Of a stretch of DNA of 13,668 nt, positions 13,591 through 13,668 are shown in pieces; position 1 is the first letter of the stretch; each line of letters opens with the position of its first letter. The position numbers and the translations under genes are program-made. The stretch comes from Oscillospiraceae bacterium (GTDB taxonomy: Bacteria; Bacillota; Clostridia; Oscillospirales; Ruminococcaceae), in NCBI GenBank assembly GCA_016296165.1, contig JAEDJV010000061.1, positions 1 through 13,668 on the forward strand, in the 5' to 3' direction. Under the pieces are notes generated by a model, which worked only from the letters and a program-made list of their open reading frames with translations, searched no databases and had not been told where the DNA came from.

Positions 13591-13668
13591 AAAATAAATT
13601 TGAAATAGGTGTGACCGATGGAATAACAAACTTATTACTTCGACCAAAATAAATTTGAAATAGGTGTG
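13561..13668 (+). repeat. Perfect 55-bp direct tandem repeat
   Basis: Unit 1 (13561-13615) and unit 2 (13616-13668, cut by the window) are identical over all 53 comparable bases. Each contains an imperfect hairpin (CGA..AATAA, loop CAAAC, TTATT..TCG) followed by an A/T-rich stretch and AGGTGTGAC. Perfect identity means recent duplication or active homogenisation. The array may continue past the edge. There are no spacers, so it is not a CRISPR array. Confidence 0.93.

Larger units (their letters stand above)
13058..13668 (+). ncRNA. Long structured leader or non-coding RNA of unknown class (runs off window)
   Basis: More than 600 bases follow a consensus promoter with no ORF over about 25 codons on the plus strand, yet with many stems. 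GAAAGA/TCTTTC encloses GATTC/GAATC near 13062-13108. A perfect 7-bp stem joins 13295-13301 to 13323-13329. AAGTCA/TGACTT (13355-13360 with 13402-13407) closes over a 9-bp hairpin (13361-13383). CAGAC/GTCTG pairs 13505-13509 with 13532-13536. Near the end come a T-box-like element and a 55-bp tandem repeat. It could be a long 5' leader of a gene to the right (T-box type) or a stand-alone large RNA; the end lies outside the window. I do not recognise the class. Confidence 0.5.

Noticed and set aside
13561..13668. CRISPR array
   Set aside because: Units abut with no variable spacers, and no cas genes are nearby.
13233..13668. RNase P RNA, tmRNA or SRP RNA
   Set aside because: None of the well-known conserved cores (P RNA GAGGAAAGTCC, tmRNA tag frame and acceptor end, SRP GNAR tetraloop helix) could be found on the plus strand.

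Overview
The window reads as a low-GC Firmicutes chromosome segment, most likely from the Ruminococcus/Oscillospiraceae group. The supporting signs are AT-rich intergenic DNA, strong AGGAGG-type ribosome binding sites, near-consensus sigma-A promoters with 17-18 bp spacers, short-hairpin terminators, membrane proteins that begin with a cytoplasmic zinc ribbon, and Thr/Pro-rich extracellular linkers. The genus is an inference from style; no rRNA is present to settle it.

Layout. (1) Positions 1-931, minus strand: the N-terminal part of a protein with the zinc-binding signature of the cytidine deaminase fold, followed by an acidic linker and a PMNNMYQQ(Q) repeat tail that runs off the window. 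(2) Positions 1061-3011, minus: two paralogous four-helix membrane proteins with degenerate GGDEF domains, driven by one consensus promoter and closed by a hairpin terminator. (3) Positions 3324-5035, plus: pheB-type ACT-domain protein and homoserine dehydrogenase (threonine/methionine branch), with terminator. (4) Positions 5175-9248, plus: a tight four-gene operon of two M42 metallo-aminopeptidases, a GNAT-family acetyltransferase and a PLP enzyme of the methionine gamma-lyase/aluminium-resistance (YnbB-like) family, pointing to peptide and amino-acid turnover. (5) Positions 9329-12179, plus: two separately promoted membrane proteins with an N-terminal zinc ribbon. The first has an extracytoplasmic domain with a BamE/SmpA-like pattern. 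The second is a PASTA-type Ser/Thr kinase homologue that has lost the catalytic Asp and looks like a pseudokinase. (6) Positions 12237-12966, minus: a DUF1292 (YrzB-like) gene followed by a small structured RNA with its own perfect promoter and terminator, best interpreted as 6S RNA. (7) Positions 13023-13668, plus: a consensus promoter followed by more than 600 bases with no substantial ORF but several stem-loops, a possible 23-codon reading frame, a T-box-like antiterminator element and a perfect 55-bp tandem repeat running off the window.

The most unusual parts are the deaminase-fold/repeat protein at the left edge, the paired zinc-ribbon membrane proteins with the pseudokinase, and the structured non-coding region at the right edge. 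The two edge features are incomplete, so their ends and full context cannot be judged here.
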